From: Actinomycetes bacterium
Lineage (GTDB): Bacteria > Actinomycetota > Acidimicrobiia > Acidimicrobiales > Acidimicrobilacustridaceae
DNA: 51,313 bases
Assembly: GCA_029782025.1 (NCBI GenBank)
Contig: JAKOVR010000018.1
Coordinates: 1 to 51,313, forward strand
Direction of reading: 5' to 3'
Positions within the stretch are counted from its first letter, which is position 1, and every line of letters starts with the position of its first letter. Shown here one piece after another: positions 20,509 to 27,899 of the stretch. A program made the position numbers and the translations under genes. A model generated the notes under the pieces. That model was given only the letters and a program-made list of their open reading frames with translations, had not been told where the DNA came from and did no database searches.

Positions 20509-21258
20509 GTGCGTGTCCTGGTGGTGGAGGACGACCGAGACCTCGCCGATGTGATCGCGCGCGGGCTCCGGCAGGACGCGCTGGCCGTCGACCTCGCCGG
20601 TGACGGCGCCGAGGCGCTCGACAAGGCCGCCGTGACCGCCTACGACGTGGTCGTACTCGACCGTGACCTTCCCGAGCTGCACGGCGACGACGTGTGCCGG
20701 GAGCTCACGGCCCGAGGATCGGGCGAGCGCATCCTCATGCTCACGGCGTCGGGCACGCTCGACGATCGGGTGGCGGGCCTCTCGCTCGGGGCCGACGACT
20801 ACCTCGCCAAGCCGTTCGCCATGAAGGAGCTCGTGGCCCGCGTGCGGGCGCTGGGGAGGCGGGTGCCGGCGGTCGTCCCGCCCAAGCTCACCTTCGACGA
20901 TCTGGAGGTCGACGTGCCGGCGCGTCGGGTCGTCCGGGCCGACCGGGAGATCAACCTCACCCGCAAGGAGTTCGGGGTCCTCGAGGTGCTGATGGCCGCC
21001 GGCGGTCGCGTCGTCAGCGCGGAGGAGCTCCTCGAGAAGGTCTGGGACGAGAACACCGACCCGTTCACCAACGCCATCCGCATCGCCGTGATGACGCTGC
21101 GCCGCAAGCTCGGTGAGCCGGCGGTCATCGACACCGTGGTCGGGGTCGGCTACCGGATGGCGGTCGGCGCCGACGCCAGCCCCGAGGATCAGGGGTCCGA
21201 ACCCGAGGACGCCGACGCTGGGGCCGGGGGTCGTCGAGTGGAAGCGCCGGCGACCTGA
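20509..21258 (+). CDS. OmpR-family response regulator
   Basis: Protein of 249 residues. The receiver domain has VLVVEDDRD (acidic pocket), YDVVVLDRDLPELHGDD with the phosphoacceptor Asp in VVLDRDLP, LMLTASG and YLAKPF (conserved Lys). The C-terminal winged helix has INLTRKEFGVLEVLMAAGGRVVSAEELLEKVW and TDPFTNAIRIAVMTLRRKLG. The GTG at 20509 is preferred to the ATG at 20494 because AAGGGGGAA at 20497-20505 then serves as ribosome binding site and the protein starts VRVLVVEDD. The histidine kinase gene overlaps its stop by 1 nt. A CRP-like site lies upstream. Confidence 0.95.
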   Translation: MRVLVVEDDRDLADVIARGLRQDALAVDLAGDGAEALDKAAVTAYDVVVLDRDLPELHGDDVCRELTARGSGERILMLTASGTLDDRVAGLSLGADDYLAKPFAMKELVARVRALGRRVPAVVPPKLTFDDLEVDVPARRVVRADREINLTRKEFGVLEVLMAAGGRVVSAEELLEKVWDENTDPFTNAIRIAVMTLRRKLGEPAVIDTVVGVGYRMAVGADASPEDQGSEPEDADAGAGGRRVEAPAT

Positions 21259-22559
21259 TGGGCTTCCGGCCCACCATCCGGCTCCGCTTGACGGCGTTCT
21301 ACACCTTGCTGTTCGTCATGCTCGGCGCGATGGTGCTCGCCGTCTCCTACCTGCGGGTGCAGAGCAGCCTGCGCGCCGACGAGGCCTCGGGATCGCTCCG
21401 CCGCGTCACCCAGCAGTACGGCTACACGCCCGAACAGATCCGGTTCTTCAACGACATCAAGCTCCCGCCCGCGCCCGCGGGCGCCCCCCGCAAGGCCGAC
21501 ACCGTGGGCCAGATCATCTCGGGGGTGCAGCGCGACATCGACGACGACGCCCTGCACGAGCTCCTCGTCGGCTCCGGCCTCGCCCTCGGCGTCGTGGTGC
21601 TGGCGTCCGGCTTCGTCGGGTGGCTGGCTGCCGGTCGCGTGCTGCGTCCGATGGGGCGCCTCACGGCGCGGGCCCAGAGCCTCTCCGAGGAGAACCTGAG
21701 CCAGCGGATCGGACTCGACGGCCCTGCCGACGAGCTGAAGGAGCTGGCCGACACCATCGACGGCATGCTCGGCCGCCTCGAGGTCGCCTTCGAGGCGCAG
21801 CGCAACCTGGCGGCCCATGTCTCGCACGAGCTGCGCACGCCGATCTCCATCATCCGGGCCGAGGCCGACCTCGTCCTCGACGACGCGGCGGCCTCGGAGC
21901 GGGAACTGGGCCTGGCCCGGAGCGTGCGCAGCGCCGCCGACCGCACCGAGGCCCTGCTCGACAGCCTGCTGGCGCTGGCCCGCAGCGAGAGCACCATGAA
22001 CGACCGGGAGACCATCGACCTCGGCGATCTGGCCGGCGACGTGGTCGGCGAGCTGGTGGGGCGGGCCGACGCGGCGCGGATCGACATCGACCTCGCGCTC
22101 GGCACGGCGCGCGTGCACGGCGACCGGTTCCTGCTGCAGCGGCTGGTGGCCAACCTGGTCGACAATGCGATCAAGCACAACCATGCCGGAGGATGGCTCA
22201 AGGTCACGGTGCGGCCCGAGGGCGGCGAGGCCGTGCTCGAGGTCTCGAACACCGGCGACCGCATGACCGATGAGCAGCTCGAGGTGATCACCAAGCCCTT
22301 CCACCGCACCGATGGCCGCCGGCCCGGGTACGGCCTCGGCACGACGGTGGTCCAGAGCGTGGTCAGATCCCACGGCGGGCGGGTCGACCTGGCCGCCCGA
22401 CCCGACGGGGGACTGGTGGTCACCGTGCATCTGCCGCTGGCCGGACGCCCCGCGCCGGTCGGCCCGGCCTCCCACGCCGACACCCCCAAGCCGGCTCGTT
22501 CGAGCCCCCCAGCGTCGCCCGCCCCTGTCGCGGCCCCGCCCGAGCACCTCCCGGTCTGA
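21258..22559 (+). CDS. Sensor histidine kinase
   Basis: Protein of 433 residues. Membrane helix 1 is at about 12-32, a short extracytoplasmic part of some 65 residues follows, helix 2 is at about 96-118, then a HAMP domain (GRVLRPMGRLTARAQSLSEENL), the H-box SHELRTP with phosphoacceptor H190, the N-box NLVDNAIKHNH and the G-box GYGLGTTVVQSVVRSHGG. It pairs with the response regulator, whose stop codon it overlaps. The sensed signal is unknown. The Pro/Ala-rich tail of about 35 residues is probably disordered. A long hairpin begins 7 nt after the stop. Confidence 0.95.
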   Translation: MGFRPTIRLRLTAFYTLLFVMLGAMVLAVSYLRVQSSLRADEASGSLRRVTQQYGYTPEQIRFFNDIKLPPAPAGAPRKADTVGQIISGVQRDIDDDALHELLVGSGLALGVVVLASGFVGWLAAGRVLRPMGRLTARAQSLSEENLSQRIGLDGPADELKELADTIDGMLGRLEVAFEAQRNLAAHVSHELRTPISIIRAEADLVLDDAAASERELGLARSVRSAADRTEALLDSLLALARSESTMNDRETIDLGDLAGDVVGELVGRADAARIDIDLALGTARVHGDRFLLQRLVANLVDNAIKHNHAGGWLKVTVRPEGGEAVLEVSNTGDRMTDEQLEVITKPFHRTDGRRPGYGLGTTVVQSVVRSHGGRVDLAARPDGGLVVTVHLPLAGRPAPVGPASHADTPKPARSSPPASPAPVAAPPEHLPV

Positions 22560-22566
22560 CCCCATC

Positions 22567-22620
22567 GATCCTTGGGTGCGTAAGGGTGCGCTATGCGCGC
22601 CCTTACGCATCCAAGGGATC
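22567..22620 (+). repeat. Long palindromic hairpin element, copy 1
   Basis: Left arm 22567-22592 and right arm 22596-22620 pair with GATCC-TTGGGTGCGTAAGGG as the outer part, GCGC-TAT-GCGC as the tip, and a one-base bulge. The two non-Watson-Crick positions are both G-U wobbles if the plus strand is the RNA. It starts 7 nt after the histidine kinase stop. Its core is almost identical to the element at 46295-46339. It probably works as a transcript-end hairpin; whether it is a mobile or repeated palindromic element cannot be told from two copies. Confidence 0.7.
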
Positions 22621-22629
22621 CGGGGCGGG

Positions 22630-23541
22630 ATGGCTCCGCGGAGGGCGACCCTCTACGTTGTGCCGGTGCTCCCCGCCCTGCTCGCGCTCGCCGTGCTGCT
22701 GATCGCGGCGACGGTGTGGGGGGCCGTGACCACGGCGCGGTTGCGCACGGCCCGGGCCGACAGCGCCGCCGCCGCCGCGGCGGCCGACACGGCACAGGCG
22801 GCGGCGGCAGAAGCGGACGCCCGGGCGGAACGGGAAGCCGCCGCCGCGGTCGCCGCCGCGACCCGGGCGGACGCGGCGGAGCAGCGAGCCCGGACCGAGC
22901 AGGCCCGGGCCCTCGACGCGGAGGCTCGGGCCAAGCTCGAGTGGGACCGGGCCGCGTCCGCAGAGCGTCGGGCCGACGTCGCGGCCGCCGAAGCCGAGCA
23001 GGCGGCCACCGAGGCCGCGCGCGCGGCGCAGCGGGCCGACGGGGCGGAGGCCGCGCTCGACGCCGCCCGCCGGACCCTCGACCCTGAGGGCCTGTGGCTC
23101 TTCGAGCGTCGGCGTCTGGGCCGGCTGTGGCGCGACTGGGTGTCGGTCACGCTCGACGGCACCCCGCCGGTCCCGGCTGCGGCCGGCATCGACGCCCTCC
23201 GGATCGGGGTGGACATCCTCGCCGCCGCCAGCCGGGAGGAGTGCGGCGTCCCCATCGACGTGCGATGGGCCCTGGAGCCGGACCTCGTCCTCGACACCGC
23301 GCAGGTGCTGGTCGTCCTCCGCGCCGCCGAGGAGCTGGTGGCCACGGCTCGGCGCACGAGCGGCGGCGACCTCGCCGTCGAGCGGGACGACGCCGATCTG
23401 GTGGTGTCGCTCACCACCGAGGCGGGCCAGCTGGTGGCCAGCGATCTGCTGCCGGCCTCCACGTCGCTCGGGTGGCGGGTGGCGGCCACCGACTCCGTGC
23501 TCACCGTCAGGCTGCCCGGGATCGTGGCGACGGCACACTGA
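22630..23541 (+). CDS. Membrane-anchored coiled-coil protein, function unknown
   Basis: Protein of 303 residues. A signal-anchor helix lies at about 9-32 (YVVPVLPALLALAVLLIAATVWG). Residues 40-150 are an Ala/Glu/Arg-rich coiled coil (AQAAAAEADARAEREAAAAVAAATRADAAEQRA). The C-terminal domain of about 150 residues starts LDPEGLWLFERRRLGRLWRDWVSV and contains mixed strands and helices with ALEPDLVLDTAQVLVVLRAAEELVATARRT, faintly like a histidine-kinase ATPase half without its N- and G-boxes. I do not recognise the family. It sits between a hairpin and the adenylate cyclase. The ATG is the only start giving a proper membrane anchor; the frame is open further upstream. Confidence 0.6.
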   Translation: MAPRRATLYVVPVLPALLALAVLLIAATVWGAVTTARLRTARADSAAAAAAADTAQAAAAEADARAEREAAAAVAAATRADAAEQRARTEQARALDAEARAKLEWDRAASAERRADVAAAEAEQAATEAARAAQRADGAEAALDAARRTLDPEGLWLFERRRLGRLWRDWVSVTLDGTPPVPAAAGIDALRIGVDILAAASREECGVPIDVRWALEPDLVLDTAQVLVVLRAAEELVATARRTSGGDLAVERDDADLVVSLTTEAGQLVASDLLPASTSLGWRVAATDSVLTVRLPGIVATAH

Positions 23542-23549
23542 TCGACAGG

Positions 23550-23595
23550 TTGTCCACAGGCACCGTCCACAGGGTTCTCCCCCTCTTGTGGACAC
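23550..23595. promoter_or_regulatory. Cluster of DnaA-box-like sequences
   Basis: TTGTCCACA at 23550-23558 is a full actinobacterial-type DnaA box (TT[A/G]TCCACA). CCGTCCACA at 23564-23572 matches 7 of 9. On the opposite strand GTGTCCACA (23587-23595) matches 8 of 9. Three boxes in 46 bp lie in the gap before the adenylate cyclase gene. Confidence 0.45.
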
Positions 23596-23668
23596 GGCGT
23601 CGTCATGGCCGCCACCCCCTCTGACCTGCCGGTTTCCTCCCGCCGCGACGTCGTGCGGCGCCGTCCCC

Positions 23669-23674
23669 TACGGT
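23669..23674 (+). promoter_or_regulatory. -10 box for leaderless start of the adenylate cyclase
   Basis: TACGGT, 6 nt, GTG at 23681, with no ribosome binding site. Confidence 0.5.
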
Positions 23675-23680
23675 TTGGGC

Positions 23681-24658
23681 GTGATCGACCCCGAGCTGCG
23701 CCGCCGCCTGGACGAGGCGATCGTGGGTCCTGCGACCTATACCGTGCAGGAGCTCATGGCTGCCACCGGGACCGATCGGGGCTTCGCCGACGATCTGTGG
23801 CTGTCCCTCGGCTTCCCCATCGACCGGACGTCGGACGAGGTGCGGGCCTACGCCGAGATCGACGCCGAGGCGCTGCGCTCGCTCAACACCCTCCTGGCCC
23901 TCGACCTGGTCGACCGCGACGTGCTCCTCGCCATGACCCGGGTGATGGGTCAGGCCGTCGCCCGGATCGCCGCCGCCCAGGTCCAGCTCTTCCGCGACGA
24001 GTTGGACGTCATCGTCAGCCCCGACGCCGACGGCATGGTCGACGACGAGATCCGTGCCGCCGTCACCGAGATGCTCGTCCCCGGCGTCGAGCGGTTCGTC
24101 AGCTACTGCTGGCGCCGACACCTGCTCGCCGCCCTCGACCACGAGCTCGACCTGTCGGCCGACCGGAGCCAACCCGTGATCGGCTTCGTGGACGTCGTCG
24201 ACTTCACCCGCACCACCAGGAAGATCCACGACGACGAGCTGGCCGATCTCGTGGCCCGCTTCGAACGGCACGTGTACGAGACGGTCACCAACTCGGGCGC
24301 GCGATTGCGCAAGCTCCTCGGCGACGGCGTGCTCTTCGATGCGCCCGACGCGGCCACGGCCGCGGGGGCGGCGTTGGCGCTCGTGGTGCGCTGCGCCGAG
24401 GACCCCCGCCTCGCCGGTGCGCGGGGTGGCCTGGCCATGGGCCCCACCCTCGAGATGGAAGGGGACGTCTACGGCGAGACGGTGAACCGGGCCAGTCGCC
24501 TCGCCGACCTCGCCTATCCCAACACCGTGGTCGCCGACCGCGCCGTGGCCAACGTGCTCCAGGGTCAGCCCGGCTACCTCATCCGCATGTTGGGTCTCCG
24601 GCCCGTCAAGGGGTTGGGCCGCGTGGAGGCGGCCGTGATCCGGCCGGCGCTCCTGTGA
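23681..24658 (+). CDS. Class III adenylate/guanylate cyclase with Rv1264-like N-terminal regulatory domain
   Basis: Protein of 325 residues, soluble. Residues 1-150 are helical (LDEAIVGPATYTVQELMAATGTDRGFADDLWLSLGFP...) and resemble the autoinhibitory, pH-sensing domain of the mycobacterial cyclase Rv1264. The catalytic domain starts PVIGFVDVVDFTR (metal-binding Asp residues), has RLRKLLGDGVLF with the purine-contacting Lys and second metal region, and GDVYGETVNRASRL with the Asp, Asn and Arg that bind purine and stabilise the transition state. All key residues appear present, so it should make cAMP. It starts at a leaderless-type GTG and overlaps the hydrolase gene by 4 nt. Confidence 0.88.
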   Translation: MIDPELRRRLDEAIVGPATYTVQELMAATGTDRGFADDLWLSLGFPIDRTSDEVRAYAEIDAEALRSLNTLLALDLVDRDVLLAMTRVMGQAVARIAAAQVQLFRDELDVIVSPDADGMVDDEIRAAVTEMLVPGVERFVSYCWRRHLLAALDHELDLSADRSQPVIGFVDVVDFTRTTRKIHDDELADLVARFERHVYETVTNSGARLRKLLGDGVLFDAPDAATAAGAALALVVRCAEDPRLAGARGGLAMGPTLEMEGDVYGETVNRASRLADLAYPNTVVADRAVANVLQGQPGYLIRMLGLRPVKGLGRVEAAVIRPALL

Positions 24659-25455
24659 CACCGCCACCACCGGGCCGGCCGTCCCCGGATCCGCCGGCCC
24701 GGTCCCACCTGGTCACGGAGCGGCTGGCTTCGTTCGACGGGTGGCCGCTGGTGGTCGACCAGGTCGGTTCCCGGGTCGGCCCCCCGGTGGTGCTGCTCCA
24801 CGGCCTGCGGTCGAGCGCCTACGTGAACTGGCATCGCCCGGGGACGGTCGACGCCATCGTGGCGGCGGGGTTCCGGGTCTTCGCGCCCGACGCGCGCGGC
24901 CACGGCCGGTCCGGGAACCTGAAGCGCCGCCCGCTCCGTGATGAGGGAGCGATGGCCAAGGACGTCATCGCCATCGCCGACCACTACGGCGTCGACGAGA
25001 TGCACCTGGTCGGATACTCGATGGGGTCGATGGTGGCGATCGGCGTTACCGCGCTGGACCCACGGGTTCGGTCGCTCGTGCTCGGTGGCCTCGGGATCGA
25101 GGGTCTCGCCGGGCGGATCCGGCTACGACGTGGGCCGAGCGCCATCGTGCGCGGGACGCATTCCGGCCTCGGGGTCGACCGTGGCCTCGGGGTGTCGTTG
25201 CTCGAACAGATCCGGGTGCCGACGCTGTTCGTCGCCGGCAAGGACGACTGGCTGATCGGCTCACCCGATTCGCTCGCCGCCGCCGTGCCCGGCGCGCGGG
25301 CGGTCACCGTCCCGGGCCGCCACCTCAGCGCGCCGCGGAGCGAGGAGTTCCGCCGGGCCATCGTGGCCTTTCTGCTCGAGGTCACCGGCGGGGCCGCGCC
25401 GCCGAGGCCGACCGGACCCGGGCCAGGGCCAGGGACAGCGCCACACCCCGGTTGA
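24655..25455 (+). CDS. Alpha/beta hydrolase
   Basis: Protein of 266 residues. The oxyanion segment is VVLLHGLRSSAYVNW, the nucleophile elbow GYSMGS, the acid residue lies in FVAGKDDWL and the His in VPGRHLSAP, so the Ser-Asp-His triad is complete. FAPDARGHGRSGNLKR is typical of esterases and lipases of this fold. The GTG start overlaps the cyclase stop by 4 nt (GTGA), so it is made with the cyclase. The substrate is unknown. A Pro/Gly-rich tail ends the protein. Confidence 0.85.
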   Translation: MTPPPPGRPSPDPPARSHLVTERLASFDGWPLVVDQVGSRVGPPVVLLHGLRSSAYVNWHRPGTVDAIVAAGFRVFAPDARGHGRSGNLKRRPLRDEGAMAKDVIAIADHYGVDEMHLVGYSMGSMVAIGVTALDPRVRSLVLGGLGIEGLAGRIRLRRGPSAIVRGTHSGLGVDRGLGVSLLEQIRVPTLFVAGKDDWLIGSPDSLAAAVPGARAVTVPGRHLSAPRSEEFRRAIVAFLLEVTGGAAPPRPTGPGPGPGTAPHPG

Positions 25456-25474
25456 CCGCCGGGCCGGCGTCCCG

Positions 25475-26296
25475 TCAGGTCGAGGCCGGGTGGCCGAGGT
25501 CGATCCAGGTGTCGGTGTTGGGGAAGGTGCCGCGCAGGACCCGCCGGTGGCAGCCGAGCGAGGGGAGCGTCACCCCCGCGGCGCGGGTGTGGTCGACGAT
25601 GGCGTCGAACGTCGCGGCCGGGGCGCCGTCGAGGCCGGTCGGTTGATCTGCCGGCCCGGCGGGTTGCCAGTAGAGCTCGTGGTCGAACGACGCGTGATCC
25701 GGAAGGGTGCCGTCGTGCACGTGAACAGTGGGGAAGAAGAGGCGAGAACCGTCGCGGGTCGGGAACGAGAAGGCCATGGGGTGCACGTCGTCGGCGTCGG
25801 CCACCCGGCCGCGGTCGCGCCACCAGGAGCGCTTGCGGCCGGCGAGCTTGAACACGGCGAACCCGTGGTCGCGGTACTCGGGGCGGACGTCCCACACGCC
25901 GGGCGGCATGCGGAAGCGGGCGTCGAGACGGTCGAAGTCCTCGACCGTGGGCACGAAGCTGGCGTCGAAGGCGCCCACCGCGTGCACGACCAGGGGGGGC
26001 GCCGCCGGCGCCGGTGCGGCGCGGCTGACCGGGACGCCCCCGGCGGTCGGGGGTCGGGGGAACGCGCCGGCGATGTCGTCGAACAGGCGTGGGTAGCCCG
26101 AGAGATCGATGAAGTGCACGGCGTCCTCACCGCACCCCGCCGGGACGGGGAGCGGCAGGATCATCGCCACGTCGGCGGCGACGCCGACGCGCATCCGGTA
26201 GGCGAGGACCTGGGTCGGTCCGGCCGGCCCGTCGGAGGAGCGGGCGAAGATCCTCGTGCCGCTCACGTGGTGGACGGGTCCCGAGAAGCAGCACAT
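25475..26296 (-). CDS. Conserved protein beginning MCCFS, possible N-terminal Cys hydrolase
   Basis: Protein of 273 residues when started at the ATG giving MCCFSGPVHHVSGTRIFAR. Removal of Met would expose Cys2, as in Ntn-type hydrolases; GTRIFAR followed by QVLAYRM and DVAMILPLPVP resembles that layout, but the family is not firmly recognised. Later parts include FVPTVEDFDRLDARFRMPPGVWDV, YGFAVFKL-like strands and HPMAFSFPTRD. An alternative start lies about 30 residues upstream. TACCGT at 26306-26311 lies 9 nt before the ATG and supports it. It is divergent from the DUF2277 gene. Confidence 0.6.
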   Translation of the reverse strand: MCCFSGPVHHVSGTRIFARSSDGPAGPTQVLAYRMRVGVAADVAMILPLPVPAGCGEDAVHFIDLSGYPRLFDDIAGAFPRPPTAGGVPVSRAAPAPAAPPLVVHAVGAFDASFVPTVEDFDRLDARFRMPPGVWDVRPEYRDHGFAVFKLAGRKRSWWRDRGRVADADDVHPMAFSFPTRDGSRLFFPTVHVHDGTLPDHASFDHELYWQPAGPADQPTGLDGAPAATFDAIVDHTRAAGVTLPSLGCHRRVLRGTFPNTDTWIDLGHPAST

Positions 26297-26305
26297 CGGG
26301 ACCGC

Positions 26306-26311
26306 ACGGTA
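26306..26311 (-). promoter_or_regulatory. Candidate -10 box for near-leaderless start of the MCCFS protein
   Basis: On the minus strand TACCGT, 9 nt, ATG. The spacer is slightly longer than the 6-8 nt seen elsewhere in the window. Confidence 0.3.
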
Positions 26312-26387
26312 GTGCCGGCACCCGCCCGGGACCGGGGAACGGGCTGCCCTACGCTCGGGGGCCCAGCGCCGTCGGAGGTCGATCGTC

Positions 26388-26678
26388 ATGTGCCGGAACA
26401 TCACCACCCTCCGGGGCCTCGAGCCGCCGGCCACCGTCGAGGAGATCGAGGCGGCGGCCCGGCAGTACGTCCGCAAGGTGGGCGGCATCCAGAAGCCCTC
26501 GCTGCTCACGGAGGCGGCCATGGAGCGGGCGGTGGCGCAGATCGCCGCCGCCACCACCGAGCTGCTGGCGTCGCTCCCCGCCCGCCGTCAGCCCCCGCCG
26601 ACGCTCCCACCCCTGCGCCGCCTCGGCTCGGCCCGGGCGACGGCCACCGGCGGCGCCGCCGCGTTGCCAACCCCCTAG
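26388..26678 (+). CDS. DUF2277 family protein
   Basis: Protein of 96 residues beginning MCRNITTLRGLEPPATVEEIEAAARQYVRKVGGIQKPS, a near-textbook match to DUF2277, including the invariant MCRNI start and the KxSG/GI-xKPS segment. The function is unknown. The last 30 residues are a Pro/Ala-rich extension beyond the usual family length of about 65-80. GGAGG at 26374-26378 is the ribosome binding site and TACGCT at 26349-26354 a possible -10. Confidence 0.88.
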   Translation: MCRNITTLRGLEPPATVEEIEAAARQYVRKVGGIQKPSLLTEAAMERAVAQIAAATTELLASLPARRQPPPTLPPLRRLGSARATATGGAAALPTP

Positions 26679-26771
26679 CGGTCGAACGAGGTCGTCCTCG
26701 ATCTGCGTTCGGTACGGGCGCCGAACTCGGGCTGGAGGCCTTCGTCGTCCACGCCGCCGCCGCGGGTCGGG

Positions 26772-27749
26772 TCAGCCGAATCCGAACGCCTGGGCGGCGG
26801 CCTGGCCGGTGCAGGCCCCCGTCGCCGGCTTCGTCTTGTTCTCGGTCCCGCCTTCGGTCTGGGCCACGTAGCCGTAGGCGCAGCCGCCGTTGGTGTCGGC
26901 GACGGCGAAGGCCAGGTACTGCTGGTTCTTCTGCTTGCTGATCACCGGGTCGAACCCGGAGACCGGTGACCGCTGCGCGTCGGCGGTCACAGCCGAGCCG
27001 ACGGCCTGGCGATCGCCCACGCCGGCGGCCTGCCACATCTCGGGTGCATACCACCGTTGCGTACCGTTGGCGTCGGCGCCGGGCGCCTCCTTGGCCAGGG
27101 TGACGAGGTCGGCGGCCGTGGCGCCGGCATCGCTGGTCGGCAGCGTGACGCGCAACGACGGCCGCAGGTCGGGGGCCGTCGTCGTCGACCTCGGGGCCCG
27201 TGTCGACGTCGTCCCGGTCGATCCGCTCGACACCGTGCAGGTGCCCGACCCGGTCATCGTGCCGGTCGCCGCGTCGACGTTGAAGCCGGCCGAGAAGCCG
27301 AAGTTCAGGGCGTCGGAGCCCATGCTCGTGGCCGCCGCCGCGTTGATGGCGGCGTCGCCTCGGCCCCTCACCTGGTCACCGTCGAGCAGTTCGATCTGCC
27401 CGGTCTGCGGATTGGTCGGGCTGTCGGCGGTGATGCGGAAGTCGACGTTCTCGCCGAACGCCATGCGCAACCGGCCGTCCGACAGCGTGCGGCAGATCAT
27501 CGGTCCGGAGAGACCGGTGTCCTTGCCGTTCACGGTCACGGTGGCCTTGTACTGGTTGATCGCCGACGCCGGGATCTGCTGCCGGGTCGTGGCCGGACCG
27601 CCGGTGGTCGCCGTCGTCGCACTGGCCGCGGTGGTGGCCGTCGTGCCCTGCGAATCGGTCAGGCTGGAACTGCCGGGGCTGCTGGAGCAGGCCACAGCCA
27701 GACCGGCGGTGGCGGTGAGTGCGACGGGGATCAGCGCGCGACGCGGCAA
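26772..27749 (-). CDS. Putative lipoprotein, possibly LpqH-like
   Basis: Protein of 325 residues from a TTG start, chosen because AGGAG lies 7 nt upstream and the product is then PRRALIPVALTATAGLAVAC, a signal peptide with lipobox AVAC. After a Thr/Ser linker, residues 60-165 (INQYKATVTVNGKDTGLSGPMICRT... GSGTCTVSS) recall the mycobacterial LpqH 19-kDa antigen layout: V-V-G-D----GP--C at one end and a closing Cys strand. A second region of some 100 residues (PEMWQAAGVGDRQAVGSAVTADAQRSP...FAVADTNGGCAYGYVAQ) is unknown. The relation to LpqH is tentative. Confidence 0.65.
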   Translation of the reverse strand: MPRRALIPVALTATAGLAVACSSSPGSSSLTDSQGTTATTAASATTATTGGPATTRQQIPASAINQYKATVTVNGKDTGLSGPMICRTLSDGRLRMAFGENVDFRITADSPTNPQTGQIELLDGDQVRGRGDAAINAAAATSMGSDALNFGFSAGFNVDAATGTMTGSGTCTVSSGSTGTTSTRAPRSTTTAPDLRPSLRVTLPTSDAGATAADLVTLAKEAPGADANGTQRWYAPEMWQAAGVGDRQAVGSAVTADAQRSPVSGFDPVISKQKNQQYLAFAVADTNGGCAYGYVAQTEGGTENKTKPATGACTGQAAAQAFGFG

Positions 27750-27899
27750 CGGAACTCTCCTGGCGAAGACGAGTGGGTTTCCAGCAGGTACCCAGGGAGA
27801 GCACCGCGTAGTCGCGACGCCGGTCCGCCACGGTGATCGGGGACGCCCCACGATGCGGCGACGCCGTGGGGCTCGCTCTGTGCCCCAGGGAGTCGCGGC

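Noticed and set aside
22571..22620. Shared peptide W-VRKGA-CAPLR-QG in frames over both long hairpins, considered as a small conserved protein.
   Set aside because: The similarity follows from the shared palindromic DNA; there is no start codon with a ribosome binding site and the frames run into neighbouring genes.
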